Origin: Zhongshania aquatica
GTDB lineage: Bacteria > Pseudomonadota > Gammaproteobacteria > Pseudomonadales > Spongiibacteraceae
Direction: 5' to 3'
DNA: 41,147 bases
NCBI RefSeq assembly: GCF_027257955.1
Contig: NZ_JANZNQ010000021.1
Coordinates: 1-41,147, forward strand
The translations under genes were made by a program, and so were the position numbers. The notes below the pieces were generated by a model. It had not been told where the DNA came from. It ran no database searches and saw nothing but the letters and a program-made list of their open reading frames with translations. This document shows, one piece after another, positions 1-7,983 of this stretch; positions within the stretch are counted from its first letter, which is position 1; every line of letters begins with the position of its first letter.

Positions 1-868
1 GATATCGAAACTGTAGGTAGCAAAGCAGATATAGGCACTGGTTCTCTGGCGACTGACGCTTGATTTTGGCGCCGTAATATTGAATCCGTTCGGCATAGTG
101 CTGCTGATTTTTTTGAGACAGAGAAAGTGCGTCCAGGACAGCTGTCACCTCTACCATCAGCGGTTGAATGTGGTGATACACCGCGAGTTCTTTCTGCAAT
201 TCGGTGCCGGTGAAATTGCGCGCGCTGCCGCGCAATTGTGTTAACGTAAGCGGGCCATCACCGGTTGCCAGTGTGTGCAGTATAACCGTCAATTTTGGGC
301 TACACGCGGCGCGGATCTTCTCATGCATTCGCTGCTGATGCTGGTTAACCACCTGACTGACGATCTTCTGCAGGGTGCTATAGGCAGGAATGGCGATTTT
401 TTGGTGGGCAAGGAACTCAATCGCTGCATCGAAGAGGGCACGAGGTGCAACCCAACTTTCAGCGCAGACCAGTAAGTGTTCAACAAGCTGGGGTTGATGC
501 TCCGCATCTTTCCAGTTTTCGTAATCGATCATGGAAAAAATCCGTTCATAAATGCGGGATTTTTGATCGGATTTCAGACTGAAGCGCCGAAATTTCAGGC
601 CATCAAAGTGATTTTTCGCGATAAATCCCAGGTCAACCTGCATGGATTTAAACGTCGGATTGAGCAAGATGGGTTTACATTTGAAGTAGCCCAACAATGC
701 AATGCCGATACAGCGGTACTTGCGCTGCCTTATTCTGGCCAGCTCAGCACGCTCTTTATCATTCAGCGTGAAGTAAAACCGTTGATACGATTCGTTGAAG
801 GAGGGGACGCCGTATAAATCCTCGATTTCAGCGGCAGTGAGAATTGATAGTCGCTTGGTTCTGCTCAT
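1..868 (-). CDS. tnpA: Tn3-family transposase, N-terminal part (runs off left edge)
   Basis: The minus strand is open from the ATG at 868 to the window edge (289 residues) with no stop. The product begins MSRTKRLSILTAAEIEDLYG and continues with the ERIFSMIDYENW and IPAYSTLQKIV segments typical of the DUF4158 N-terminal domain of Tn3-family transposases, which contacts the terminal inverted repeats. The DDE catalytic domain would lie to the left of the window. It is only distantly like the other TnpA here (28258-31245), so this is a second, different Tn3-type element. Family assignment is firm; completeness cannot be judged. Confidence 0.85.
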   Translation of the reverse strand, partial: MSRTKRLSILTAAEIEDLYGVPSFNESYQRFYFTLNDKERAELARIRQRKYRCIGIALLGYFKCKPILLNPTFKSMQVDLGFIAKNHFDGLKFRRFSLKSDQKSRIYERIFSMIDYENWKDAEHQPQLVEHLLVCAESWVAPRALFDAAIEFLAHQKIAIPAYSTLQKIVSQVVNQHQQRMHEKIRAACSPKLTVILHTLATGDGPLTLTQLRGSARNFTGTELQKELAVYHHIQPLMVEVTAVLDALSLSQKNQQHYAERIQYYGAKIKRQSPENQCLYLLCYLQFRY

Positions 869-950
869 TCTTTGACCCAAAGGCCGAAGAAGATACTGAA
901 ACTCGAGCTAAATTAAAATTAATAGTGGCTTGGAGGCCAGTAAATACGGG

Positions 951-998
951 GCCTTCAACGGTTTTTGCAGTATTTGGTGGCAAAATCCCTAGGACCCC
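951..998 (-). mobile_element. Candidate terminal inverted repeat of the left Tn3-type element
   Basis: Read on the minus strand from 998 inward, the sequence starts GGGGTCCTAGGGATTTTGCC. A GGGG start is usual for 38-50 bp Tn3-family ends. It sits about 130 bp upstream of the transposase start, as in transposase-only Tn3 relatives such as IS1071. The partner end is outside the window, so this is inference from sequence form and position. Confidence 0.4.
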
Positions 999-1271
999 AC
1001 AAAGAAAGGGAATTGCCGGATGCCGGATTGATTGCTCGTGAGGGCAATGGACCCATGTAGGTTTGATTCCTATGGTATTTGTCCAATTAAATTGGACTTA
1101 ATGCGGCCAAGGTAAACTTACGTTATGAGGGTGACTGCGCTTTCCAGCAGGTCTCGCTTCGTGATTTGGCTTCCCGGTGTGCTGTTACCGTTGTCCTTGG
1201 GAAGTGTGGCGTGTCGGGCGGGGCATGTATCGCTGGCTACCGTCGTCAAACTGTACCGAGATCTTGATTTT
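999..1271. other. Gene-free stretch between the left transposon and the abiE pair
   Basis: No convincing gene is seen here. The stretch contains a perfect 17-bp palindrome (two 8-base arms around one A) at 1081-1097, and a T-arm-like segment at 1057-1085 ending in CCA. The ORFs that can be drawn here have no recognisable product. Confidence 0.5.
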
Positions 1272-1299
1272 GTGATAAAATCGCATGATGTATTATCAC
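1272..1299. promoter_or_regulatory. Inverted repeat upstream of abiEi, candidate operator
   Basis: GTGATAA (1272-1278) and TTATCAC (1293-1299) form a perfect 7-base inverted repeat separated by 14 bases, ending 20 bases before the abiEi start. AbiEi antitoxins are known to repress their own promoter by binding inverted repeats, so this is a natural autoregulatory site. Function is inferred from position and symmetry. Confidence 0.45.
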
Positions 1300-1319
1300 T
1301 ATTGAGGTAGTTGGCGCCG

Positions 1320-2342
1320 ATGAGCTTGGCAGGGCAAGTAAAACTGCAGTTGCAGAGTGTGCCGGAGGGTGGCGTTATCACCAGCCGAGCACTCCACAAA
1401 TTGTCGCCTGACAGTCAGCAGGTCGATAAGGCCGCCTCTCGTCTGTACAAAACAGCGGGGCTCCAGAAGCTTCGCAATGGTATTTATTACCGCCCCTATA
1501 CCAGCACCTTCTTCGGCAAGCTTCCACCCGAAGAAGAGCGCATTGTTCGTTCAATCAAACAGCAATACCAAGCCAAGGTGGCCCCGTCTGGTGAGTTGGC
1601 TGCCTACAAGCTCGGTTTAACCGACAACTTGCCCGATAACATTAGTTACGAAACCAATAAGCGCATCGGCCCCATCCAACTCGATAATCTCACACTTTAT
1701 TTTCGCAAGGTGGAGGGTAAAAAGCTCGTTTCGGTCAATGGCGGCTTGTTGACGGTTTTGCGGGCGCTGGAGTTTCTCTACAAGGAAGAAGGGCGTTTAA
1801 CCGTACTGCAGGAGCAGCGTATACGTCGACTACTCAGTCGTTTTTCCCGCGGGCAACTCGACAAAGCCATTGCCTTGTGGCCCGTATGGTTCCAGGACAA
1901 AGTAAAGGCTTTCATGCAGGGAGTGGAGAAACCGTATATTACCGGGCTAAGTGCTCTGAACATTCCCCACAAGGGAAAACAGGCGGATTGGCATCAGATG
2001 GGCATGCTTCACAGAAATAAATTTCAAGTTGCCGGGAAGAATTACGACAGCGCACCCAACCTTCAGGATACAGAGCTGTTTGACTGCAGTACTTTCTTGC
2101 GGAAATTCAACGTCGATGTAGGCACCATCCTGTGTGCCACACCCCTGCGCGCGATGAAAGATATTTTGTTCGCCAGCATCATCCGCAAATCACAATACCC
2201 TGGTTTCTTTATGCTGGATCAGTTTATGTTCGATATAACTCCCAGCGAGATGAAGCAAGCGATTGATGAACTGAGACCGTTGGCGGACGAAACACAGAAG
2301 CAGTTACTCGATACCTGGATGCATGACAATGAGCTTGAGTGA
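1320..2342 (+). CDS. abiEi: AbiEi-type antitoxin / transcriptional regulator (type IV TA)
   Basis: The 340-residue product has an N-terminal winged-helix region followed by a segment with GIYYRP and FGKLPPEEE, as in the AbiEi/DUF6088 antitoxin group. I place the start at the ATG at 1320; the frame is open three codons further up to a TTG at 1311. AbiEi represses the operon and counteracts the AbiEii toxin, without the two necessarily binding each other (family knowledge). The last 20 bases overlap the toxin gene, which indicates translational coupling. The pair lies beside a transposon end, as mobile defence genes often do. Confidence 0.8.
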   Translation: MSLAGQVKLQLQSVPEGGVITSRALHKLSPDSQQVDKAASRLYKTAGLQKLRNGIYYRPYTSTFFGKLPPEEERIVRSIKQQYQAKVAPSGELAAYKLGLTDNLPDNISYETNKRIGPIQLDNLTLYFRKVEGKKLVSVNGGLLTVLRALEFLYKEEGRLTVLQEQRIRRLLSRFSRGQLDKAIALWPVWFQDKVKAFMQGVEKPYITGLSALNIPHKGKQADWHQMGMLHRNKFQVAGKNYDSAPNLQDTELFDCSTFLRKFNVDVGTILCATPLRAMKDILFASIIRKSQYPGFFMLDQFMFDITPSEMKQAIDELRPLADETQKQLLDTWMHDNELE

Positions 2343-2982
2343 CGAACAGCAACGCGAACACATAGAGGTCATGTCGGCGCTGTGCCATGGTTTTCACAAG
2401 AAAGGGCTGCCGATGATCCTGAAAGGTGGGACAGCCCTGAAGCTGTGTTATGACCTCGATCGCTTTAGCGAGGATCTGGATTTCGATTGTGCCAAAGCCC
2501 TGAATCTGGACAGTTCGATCAAGGAGGTTTTTACGCAGCTCGGCAAGGGCAAAGCCCACTTGAGAAACCCAACGATTGATATCACCAAGGACACAAAAAC
2601 GGTTCGCCGCTACCGCATAACATATGGGGATGGCATGAATCTAAAGTTGGAAACCTCATTGCGCGGTACGCCCAATGACAACGACCTTGTCGAGATAAAC
2701 GGTATCCTCACCTACAGGATTGGGAAACTGATCCAACAAAAACTCAGCGCACTCACCGGACGAACCGCCGCCCGAGACTTGCATGATGTCATTTATCTCT
2801 ACGAACATTTCCCGGATGATTTTGACGATGAGGCCTTGGCGGAAATCACTGCCTTGTACGACAACCAGTCATCAATTCTCGAAGAATACACCCCGGCCTA
2901 TAGTGAAGATACCATCCTGTCGATCTCTGACCTGTTGCAGGATATGAGTCGGTTCATTGATCTTTACGAGCAGCGTCATTGA
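2323..2982 (+). CDS. abiEii: AbiEii-type nucleotidyltransferase toxin
   Basis: The 219-residue product has the signature of the AbiEii/DUF1814 nucleotidyltransferase fold: KGGTALKL at about residues 33-40, then RFSEDLDFD at about 47-55, whose acidic residues would bind metal and nucleotide. RDLHDVIYLY follows near residue 148. Family members block growth by nucleotidyl transfer; some, such as MenT, modify tRNA. The substrate of this protein cannot be told from sequence. The gene starts inside the abiEi end, an overlap of 20 bases. All key motif residues look intact, so the toxin is probably functional. Confidence 0.85.
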   Translation: MTMSLSDEQQREHIEVMSALCHGFHKKGLPMILKGGTALKLCYDLDRFSEDLDFDCAKALNLDSSIKEVFTQLGKGKAHLRNPTIDITKDTKTVRRYRITYGDGMNLKLETSLRGTPNDNDLVEINGILTYRIGKLIQQKLSALTGRTAARDLHDVIYLYEHFPDDFDDEALAEITALYDNQSSILEEYTPAYSEDTILSISDLLQDMSRFIDLYEQRH

Positions 2983-3073
2983 TACCCGGGAGTCGATCCA
3001 TTCGATACGATCTGCGCAAGGATCCAATAACATGGGTAGAAGGGGACATGCTGTCAATTAATGGGAAAAAGGG

Positions 3074-3691
3074 ATGACTGCATACGATCTGCTCGGGCTT
3101 TTCCTTGTCATGAGCGCATTGGCCGCGATACCCAGTGCCAGTGTGGCGCTGGTGGTTGTGCGTTCGGCGACGGTGAATGTGCGTAACGGTATCGCTACCG
3201 CAGTGGGGGTTGTGGCGGGGGACCTGATCTTTATTACCATGGCCATGATGGGGCTGGTGGCGCTGTCTGAAATCATGGGTGCCTTCTTCGCCATGATCCG
3301 CTACCTGGCTGCCGGTTATCTGGTCTGGGTTGGTTGGCAGTTGATCCGGCACGCGGCGGACACCAGGGTTGTGAATGCGGGTCAGGTCACAGGCGGTATG
3401 GCGACCAGTTTTCTATCCGGACTGGCGCTGACCCTGGGCGATATCAAGGCTATCCTGTTCTATGCAAGCTTGTTTCCCGCCTTTGTCGATATCGCGTCCC
3501 TGACAATGTCCGATGTCGTACTTATTATGCTGGTGACGGTCATTGCCGTCGGCGGTGTCAAGGTTGCCTATGCACTGGCGGCCAATCGGATTGCCTGTCT
3601 ATCGAAAGACGTTGTATTTCGGCAGGAGGCCAGAGTCGCCGCCGGTGGCCTGCTGGTGGGGGCGGGCGGTTATCTCATTGTGAAGGCCTGA
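3074..3691 (+). CDS. LysE/RhtB-family amino-acid exporter
   Basis: The 205-residue product is a six-helix inner-membrane protein. It has an N-terminal helix followed by PSASVALVVVRSATVNVRNG, matching the substrate-exporter motif region of LysE/RhtB proteins, then a GYLVWVGWQLIR segment. Members export amino acids or derivatives by proton exchange; the substrate here is unknown. The ATG at 3074 is preceded only by a weak GGG element. It stands alone between the abiE pair and a broken CDF gene and has no evident tie to metal resistance. Confidence 0.8.
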   Translation: MTAYDLLGLFLVMSALAAIPSASVALVVVRSATVNVRNGIATAVGVVAGDLIFITMAMMGLVALSEIMGAFFAMIRYLAAGYLVWVGWQLIRHAADTRVVNAGQVTGGMATSFLSGLALTLGDIKAILFYASLFPAFVDIASLTMSDVVLIMLVTVIAVGGVKVAYALAANRIACLSKDVVFRQEARVAAGGLLVGAGGYLIVKA

Positions 3692-3742
3692 AGGTATTGT
3701 GCGGGCTGGACAGTTGAAGCCTCTTTCGGTCGGTTGTACGTC

Positions 3743-3874
3743 GTGATTATTTCAGGGGTTCTGGTTATTTGGCTCAATTCTTATTGGCCGGACTTATTAA
3801 TAGTCGCCAGTGTTGTGGCTGTGGTTTTTCTGCACACTGCATATGAAGTGCTTCGAAGCGCAGGTCAATCCTGA
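3743..3874 (+). pseudogene. C-terminal remnant of a cation diffusion facilitator (CzcD-like)
   Basis: In one frame, 43 codons ending at the TGA 3872-3874 read VIISGVLVIWL, SYWPDLLIVASVVAVVF and YEVLRSAGQS. This matches the last two membrane helices of short CDF-type transporters, in which WPDL followed by a hydrophobic helix is characteristic. The upstream part of the gene is missing and no start with a ribosome site is present. I read it as the tail of a deleted Zn/Co/Cd efflux gene; similarity was judged by eye. Confidence 0.6.
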
Positions 3875-3932
3875 CGGGGTGGGCCTCAAGTCAATATTTG
3901 CAGTTCTGGCGCTTAATGGAAGTATCCGTTGA

Positions 3933-3946
3933 TTGATCTATGTCAA
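3933..3946. promoter_or_regulatory. ANR/FNR-type box upstream of the copper efflux operon
   Basis: TTGAT-CTAT-GTCAA matches the ANR/FNR half-sites (TTGAT, four bases, A/GTCAA) and is centred 83 bases before the ATG at 4023. A longer symmetry, TGATTGA and TCAATCA, spans 3930-3949. No good -10 lies 30 bases downstream; TATAAC at 4005-4010 is the best nearby. The match is clear, but promoter geometry is unproven. Confidence 0.5.
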
Positions 3947-4022
3947 TCATCAAGGGCGTTATGTTTGAACTTTCGAGAGAATAAGGTATCTTTCCTAATG
4001 TTAATATAACCATTTGCAGATT

Positions 4023-4403
4023 ATGTGGCTTAGCAGATTCAGATTTTACATGGCGATCTTCGCGTTACTGGCTTTTACCAGCCAGTCGTTCGCTGTTGCG
4101 AAATTGCCCTGCCACAAGATGAGTCACGAACCTGATGTTCCAGTAATGACGGGGGCAATGGATCATGGAAGCCATACCAAGGCAAACAATATCCAGATCA
4201 ATAATGCCCTTACGGCTGATGCCGCTGATTGTTGCAGCCAGGATCACTGCTCTCAGTTGGATTGCATCTCTGCAAGCGTTGCGGTGGTGAGTACACTGTC
4301 GCCGTTTTCCGTTCAGTTTTCTCAAACCCTCAATACAGCGTATTCGGTTTCCTTCCTCTCCCAGGCAGCTTCCTCGCTGTTTCGCCCCCCCATTTCCCGC
4401 TGA
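4023..4403 (+). CDS. Small secreted Cys/His-containing protein, CopL-like
   Basis: The 126-residue product starts MWLSRFRFYMAIFALLAF and has a Sec signal peptide ending near QSFA. The mature part holds LPCHKMSHE, DHGSH and a Cys cluster (DCCSQDHCSQLDC), and ends SLFRPPISR. The LPCHxM plus RPP ending resembles small copper-induced CopL/DUF2946-like periplasmic proteins, whose role is copper binding or regulation. I use ATG 4023 rather than an upstream alternative because the signal peptide begins there. It leads the cus operon; a hairpin follows at 4416-4434. The 11302-11802 product has the same layout. Confidence 0.6.
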   Translation: MWLSRFRFYMAIFALLAFTSQSFAVAKLPCHKMSHEPDVPVMTGAMDHGSHTKANNIQINNALTADAADCCSQDHCSQLDCISASVAVVSTLSPFSVQFSQTLNTAYSVSFLSQAASSLFRPPISR

Positions 4404-4415
4404 AGTAGGGTTGGT

Positions 4416-4434
4416 ACGCCTGAAATTCAGGCGT
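4416..4434 (+). terminator. Hairpin after the first CopL-like gene (attenuator-like)
   Basis: ACGCCTGAA and TTCAGGCGT form a perfect 9-base inverted repeat around a single A. No T-run follows, so it is at most a weak terminator. It could stabilise the upstream message or reduce readthrough into the DUF411-cus genes. Confidence 0.4.
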
Positions 4435-4483
4435 CTGACGACTCGATAAGCGGGAGATCAAAACTCCCATAACGTATGTTTAA

Positions 4484-4508
4484 AACGCGCCATCGCTACG
4501 AGCGCGTT
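4484..4508. repeat. Inverted repeat upstream of the DUF411 gene
   Basis: AACGCGC (4484-4490) and GCGCGTT (4502-4508) are perfect 7-base arms around an 11-base loop, 27 bases before the ATG at 4536. A smaller GGGAG/CTCCC pair lies just upstream. A role in translation or mRNA processing is possible but unproven. Confidence 0.35.
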
Positions 4509-4535
4509 CACTGCAACTCTTGATTGGGAGTCATC

Positions 4536-5036
4536 ATGAAGCCGTTACATACCTATCTGCGCTTTCCGGCGCTGATCGTATTCCTGTTATTTCTTACCGC
4601 TTGTTCCGAAAGCGAAAATCACGCAACTAAAAGCGCAACGATTGCCACGTTGGATGTTTATAAAAGCCGCACCTGTCAATGCTGCCAGCAATGGATTCAC
4701 CATATGGAAGATGTTGGTTTTGACACAAAAACCCACCACCCGTCGGACTTGAATCGCATTAAAAATGACTATGGCATAGCACCTGAGTTCCAGTCCTGCC
4801 ATACGGCAGTTTCGAGCGACGGCTATGTGTTCGAAGGCCATATCCCTGCGCGCTTTGTTCAGCAGTTTCTGGAAAACCCTCCCGATGACGCCATCGGCCT
4901 TAGTGTGCCTGGCATGCCAGCAGGCAGCCCTGGTATGGAGATGGGTGACAGGTTTACGCCTTACAAGGTATGGCTGCTTAAAAAAGACGGTTCGGCTGAC
5001 GTGTTTGCATCTGTGAATAGTCGCGATCAGCAATAG
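4536..5036 (+). CDS. DUF411 metal-binding lipoprotein
   Basis: The 166-residue product begins MKPLHTYLRFPALI and has a lipobox (LTAC) giving a lipidated Cys near residue 24. The core has VYKSRTCQCCQQW, the CxCC motif of DUF411 proteins, then HTAVSSDGYVFEGHIPA and GLSVPGMPAGSPGMEMG, also diagnostic. DUF411 proteins occur widely in copper and silver clusters and are thought to bind metal in the periplasm. I prefer ATG 4536 over the in-frame TTG at 4524. It precedes cusC by 11 bases, so the two are one transcription unit. Confidence 0.85.
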   Translation: MKPLHTYLRFPALIVFLLFLTACSESENHATKSATIATLDVYKSRTCQCCQQWIHHMEDVGFDTKTHHPSDLNRIKNDYGIAPEFQSCHTAVSSDGYVFEGHIPARFVQQFLENPPDDAIGLSVPGMPAGSPGMEMGDRFTPYKVWLLKKDGSADVFASVNSRDQQ

Positions 5037-5047
5037 GACATATAACG

Positions 5048-6385
5048 ATGAACATTCAATGGGTATTTTTATTGTTTTTGCTGGTGGGGCTTCCTGTATT
5101 TGCGCAGAGCCCGGCTAATACGTTGAGTCTGGATGAGGCCATCGCCCATGCCATTGCCACGGATCCCTGGCTGAACGGTAGCCGGCATCGCGAAGACGCT
5201 TTGACCAGCGAATCAATTTCAGCATCGACGCTGCCAGACCCCAAGGTCAGCCTGATGGCGGCTAACTTTCCTACCGATAGCTTCGATATCAACCAGGAGC
5301 CTATGACGCAGCTCACTGTAGGTGTTAGTCAGATGTTTCCTCGCGGCGATAGCCTGGAGTTGTCCAGCCGTCAGAAACAGGAGTTGGCGGAACAGGAGCC
5401 ATTGCTCAGGCAGAATCGCCAGGCCAAGGTAGCGGCTACTGTCTCGCAGCTGTGGCTGGAAGCATTCAGGGCCCAGGAGAGCATTCGATTGATTGAGCGG
5501 GATCGCTCGCTGTTTGAACATTTGGTGGATGCAACCAAAGCGAGCTATTCGTCGGCACTGGGACGTGCCCGCCAGCAGGATATTATCCGGGCCCAATTGG
5601 AGCTTACCCGGTTGGACGATCGTTTGACGGTGCTGCGGCAACAGTCGGAGTCAGCACAGCAGCGTTTATCCGAGTGGGTCGGCGGTCGCGCCCGTCTGCC
5701 GTTAGCGCAGCTTGTGCCCAGTCAGTACGGTGATGAGCCGACGTCGGTGGGAAGTCAGCCGGATAGTGATCGTTTGCTCTATGAACAGGTCAATCGGCAC
5801 CCACTCTTGCTGGCACTTGATCAGCGTATTGATGCCATGGAGACCGGGGTCGAATTAGCGCGCCAGAAATATAAACCTGAGTGGGGTCTTTCCGCCCAAT
5901 ACGGCTATAGGGACGATGATCCCATGGGTCGCGACCGCGCTGATTTGTTCTCTGTCGGTGTGACCTTTGACCTGCCGCTTTTCACCGGCAAGCGACAGGA
6001 TAAAGACGTCAGTGCGGCCACTTCTCGGGCCGAGGCCTTGAAAACTGACAAGTTACTGATGGCGCGAAAGCTGATGGCGGAACTGGATACGGCCTTGGTC
6101 CAGCTACAGCGCCTGAATGATCGTCGCGCGCTCTACGCCGAGCAGTTATTGCCGCAAATGTCAGAGCAGGCCGAAGCTGCCCTGGCCGCCTACAACAACG
6201 ACGACGGCGACTTTGCCGAAGCGGTGCGCGCCCGCATTGCTGAGTTAAATGCCAAGATCGACTTTTTAACGATCAGGATTGATCGGCTGAAGATGATTGC
6301 CGAGTTGAATTACCTCTTGTCCAAAAATGGTTCAGAACCGTTTCCCGCCACCAGCAGAGAACACGCTGAAGGATTAACCCCATGA
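5048..6385 (+). CDS. cusC: TolC-family outer-membrane channel of the Cus efflux pump
   Basis: The 445-residue product has a Sec signal peptide (cleavage near PVFA-QSPA) and two outer-membrane efflux protein repeats rich in coiled-coil helix (for example LSLDEAIAHAIATDPWL, and a second repeat near residue 240). It lies in the order CBA with its adaptor and RND pump, so it should be the outer channel of a tripartite Cu(I)/Ag(I) exporter. No lipobox Cys is visible, unlike E. coli CusC. The stop overlaps the cusB start as ATGA, indicating coupled translation. Confidence 0.85.
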   Translation: MNIQWVFLLFLLVGLPVFAQSPANTLSLDEAIAHAIATDPWLNGSRHREDALTSESISASTLPDPKVSLMAANFPTDSFDINQEPMTQLTVGVSQMFPRGDSLELSSRQKQELAEQEPLLRQNRQAKVAATVSQLWLEAFRAQESIRLIERDRSLFEHLVDATKASYSSALGRARQQDIIRAQLELTRLDDRLTVLRQQSESAQQRLSEWVGGRARLPLAQLVPSQYGDEPTSVGSQPDSDRLLYEQVNRHPLLLALDQRIDAMETGVELARQKYKPEWGLSAQYGYRDDDPMGRDRADLFSVGVTFDLPLFTGKRQDKDVSAATSRAEALKTDKLLMARKLMAELDTALVQLQRLNDRRALYAEQLLPQMSEQAEAALAAYNNDDGDFAEAVRARIAELNAKIDFLTIRIDRLKMIAELNYLLSKNGSEPFPATSREHAEGLTP

Positions 6386-7983
6386 AGATTCAATTGAATA
6401 AATCTTTTTTCATTACAGTTGCCTTGTTGATTGCGACAGCGACCCTTGCTCACTATTCGGCCCTATGGCGTATGAAAGGGACCACGGGCGATGATGACGT
6501 TGCAACCGAGAAAAAACCACTCTACTGGGTCGCGCCGATGAATCCCAATTATAAGCGCGATAATCCGGGTAAATCCCCTATGGGGATGGATCTGATACCA
6601 GTGTATGAAAACGCGGGCGGCGATCAGGAGATTGGCACAGTCACCATCTCTCCCGATGTGGTCAATAACCTCGGCGTACGTACAGCGCCTGCCACTCGGG
6701 GGCAGCTGGACGTCTCTGTCAATACCGTGGGCTATGTGCAATATGATGAAGACCGTCTTGTTCACATTCATCCACGGGTAGAAGGCTGGATTGAAAAACT
6801 CCATGTCAAAGCCGCCGGAGATCCGGTCACTCAAGGCGAACCGCTCTATGCCTTATATTCGCCTACCCTGGTCAATGCTCAGGAAGAACTGTTGCTGGCA
6901 TTAAAGCGAAATAACCCAACACTAATCACTGCTGCCATGGAACGGCTGTCGGCTTTACAGGTGCCGGAATCGGAGATCCACCGACTGAAAAAATCCGCAA
7001 AGGTCAGTCAGGCCATCACCATCAAGGCCCCGCAATCCGGCGTATTGGACAATCTTATGGTCCGTGAAGGCATGTTTGTGAAACCCGGTATGGAAATGAT
7101 GGCCATCGGGCAGCTGGAACATATCTGGGTCATAGGAGAAGTGTTCGAGCGTCAGGTTATGAGTGTGCGAGAGGGCGATGCAGTGCGCATGTACCTCGAT
7201 TATCTGCCAGGACGCACGTGGTCTGGCACGGTTGACTATATCTACCCGTCACTGAATACCCAGACTCGAACAGCTCGGGTGCGGGTACGATTCGACAACC
7301 CGGACGGTTACTTGCGGCCGGGTATGTTTGCGCAAATGACGATAGCGACACAACCCGCTCGGGAGGCGTTGCTCATTCCCCGTGAAGCACTGATTCGCAC
7401 GGGTAGTCAATCGCGGGTCGTGTTGGCTAAAGGTGACGGGCGCTTTAAATCCATCGCCGTCGAGGTGGGGCGGATTGGCGAGAACCAGGTGGAGATTCTG
7501 TCGGGGCTCAACGAGGGCGACCGGCTTGTGACTTCCGCTCAATTTTTGATTGATTCCGAATCCAGCAAGACCTCGGATTTTCGTCGCATGAACCACAGCC
7601 CGGATGACGATACCCAGCCTGAAACACCGGCATCGGTATCGGTCGACGCCCGTATTGAAGGCGTCATGGTCGAACACCGAATGCTCAAGCTGGCTCACGA
7701 CCCCATCGATGCCTGGCAATGGCCGGCCATGACGATGGATTTTACTGTGGACCCCGCAGTGGATCTGGATGGGCTGAAACCCGACATGAAGCTGCATGTG
7801 GAGATTCAGCGGAACGGGGACAACCACTACGTGATCAGCCAGATCCATCGACTGGAACAGGTGTCCGAAGATGCGCCCAGGGAGGGGGACGGGCAATCCA
7901 TGGACAACAGCCAGCATCAGGGTATGAGCCATGATGCGATCGATATGGATCAAGGCCAGCGCAACGGGGAGGACAAGCCATGA
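6382..7983 (+). CDS. cusB: RND periplasmic adaptor with fused CusF domain
   Basis: The 533-residue product has an N-terminal membrane anchor or signal, then a heavy-metal-binding segment ([20 protein letters not shown], about residues 48-67), a barrel-sandwich and beta-barrel adaptor core, and a C-terminal CusF-like domain at about 420-500 with [11 protein letters not shown] and [10 protein letters not shown]. CusF binds Cu(I) through Met, His and a Trp, all present. In E. coli CusF is a separate chaperone; here it is fused to CusB. The tail is Met/His-rich (MSHDAIDMD). Its stop overlaps the cusA start as ATGA. Confidence 0.9.
   Translation: MKIQLNKSFFITVALLIATATLAHYSALWRMKGTTGDDDVATEKKPLYWVAPMNPNYKRDNPGKSPMGMDLIPVYENAGGDQEIGTVTISPDVVNNLGVRTAPATRGQLDVSVNTVGYVQYDEDRLVHIHPRVEGWIEKLHVKAAGDPVTQGEPLYALYSPTLVNAQEELLLALKRNNPTLITAAMERLSALQVPESEIHRLKKSAKVSQAITIKAPQSGVLDNLMVREGMFVKPGMEMMAIGQLEHIWVIGEVFERQVMSVREGDAVRMYLDYLPGRTWSGTVDYIYPSLNTQTRTARVRVRFDNPDGYLRPGMFAQMTIATQPAREALLIPREALIRTGSQSRVVLAKGDGRFKSIAVEVGRIGENQVEILSGLNEGDRLVTSAQFLIDSESSKTSDFRRMNHSPDDDTQPETPASVSVDARIEGVMVEHRMLKLAHDPIDAWQWPAMTMDFTVDPAVDLDGLKPDMKLHVEIQRNGDNHYVISQIHRLEQVSEDAPREGDGQSMDNSQHQGMSHDAIDMDQGQRNGEDKP

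Noticed and set aside
476-817. Rightward ORF of 113 codons
   Set aside because: It is the antisense shadow of the leftward Tn3 transposase frame, which has clear family motifs.
1057-1085. tRNA 3'-end-like segment (T-arm stem, TTTGATT loop, terminal CCA)
   Set aside because: The loop lacks the usual TTCGA sequence, no matching acceptor strand or anticodon arm fits upstream at tRNA distance, and nothing shows an attachment-site duplication.
3334-3717. Rightward ORF of 127 codons inside the LysE-type gene
   Set aside because: It is an out-of-frame shadow; the LysE-type frame has membrane helices and family motifs.
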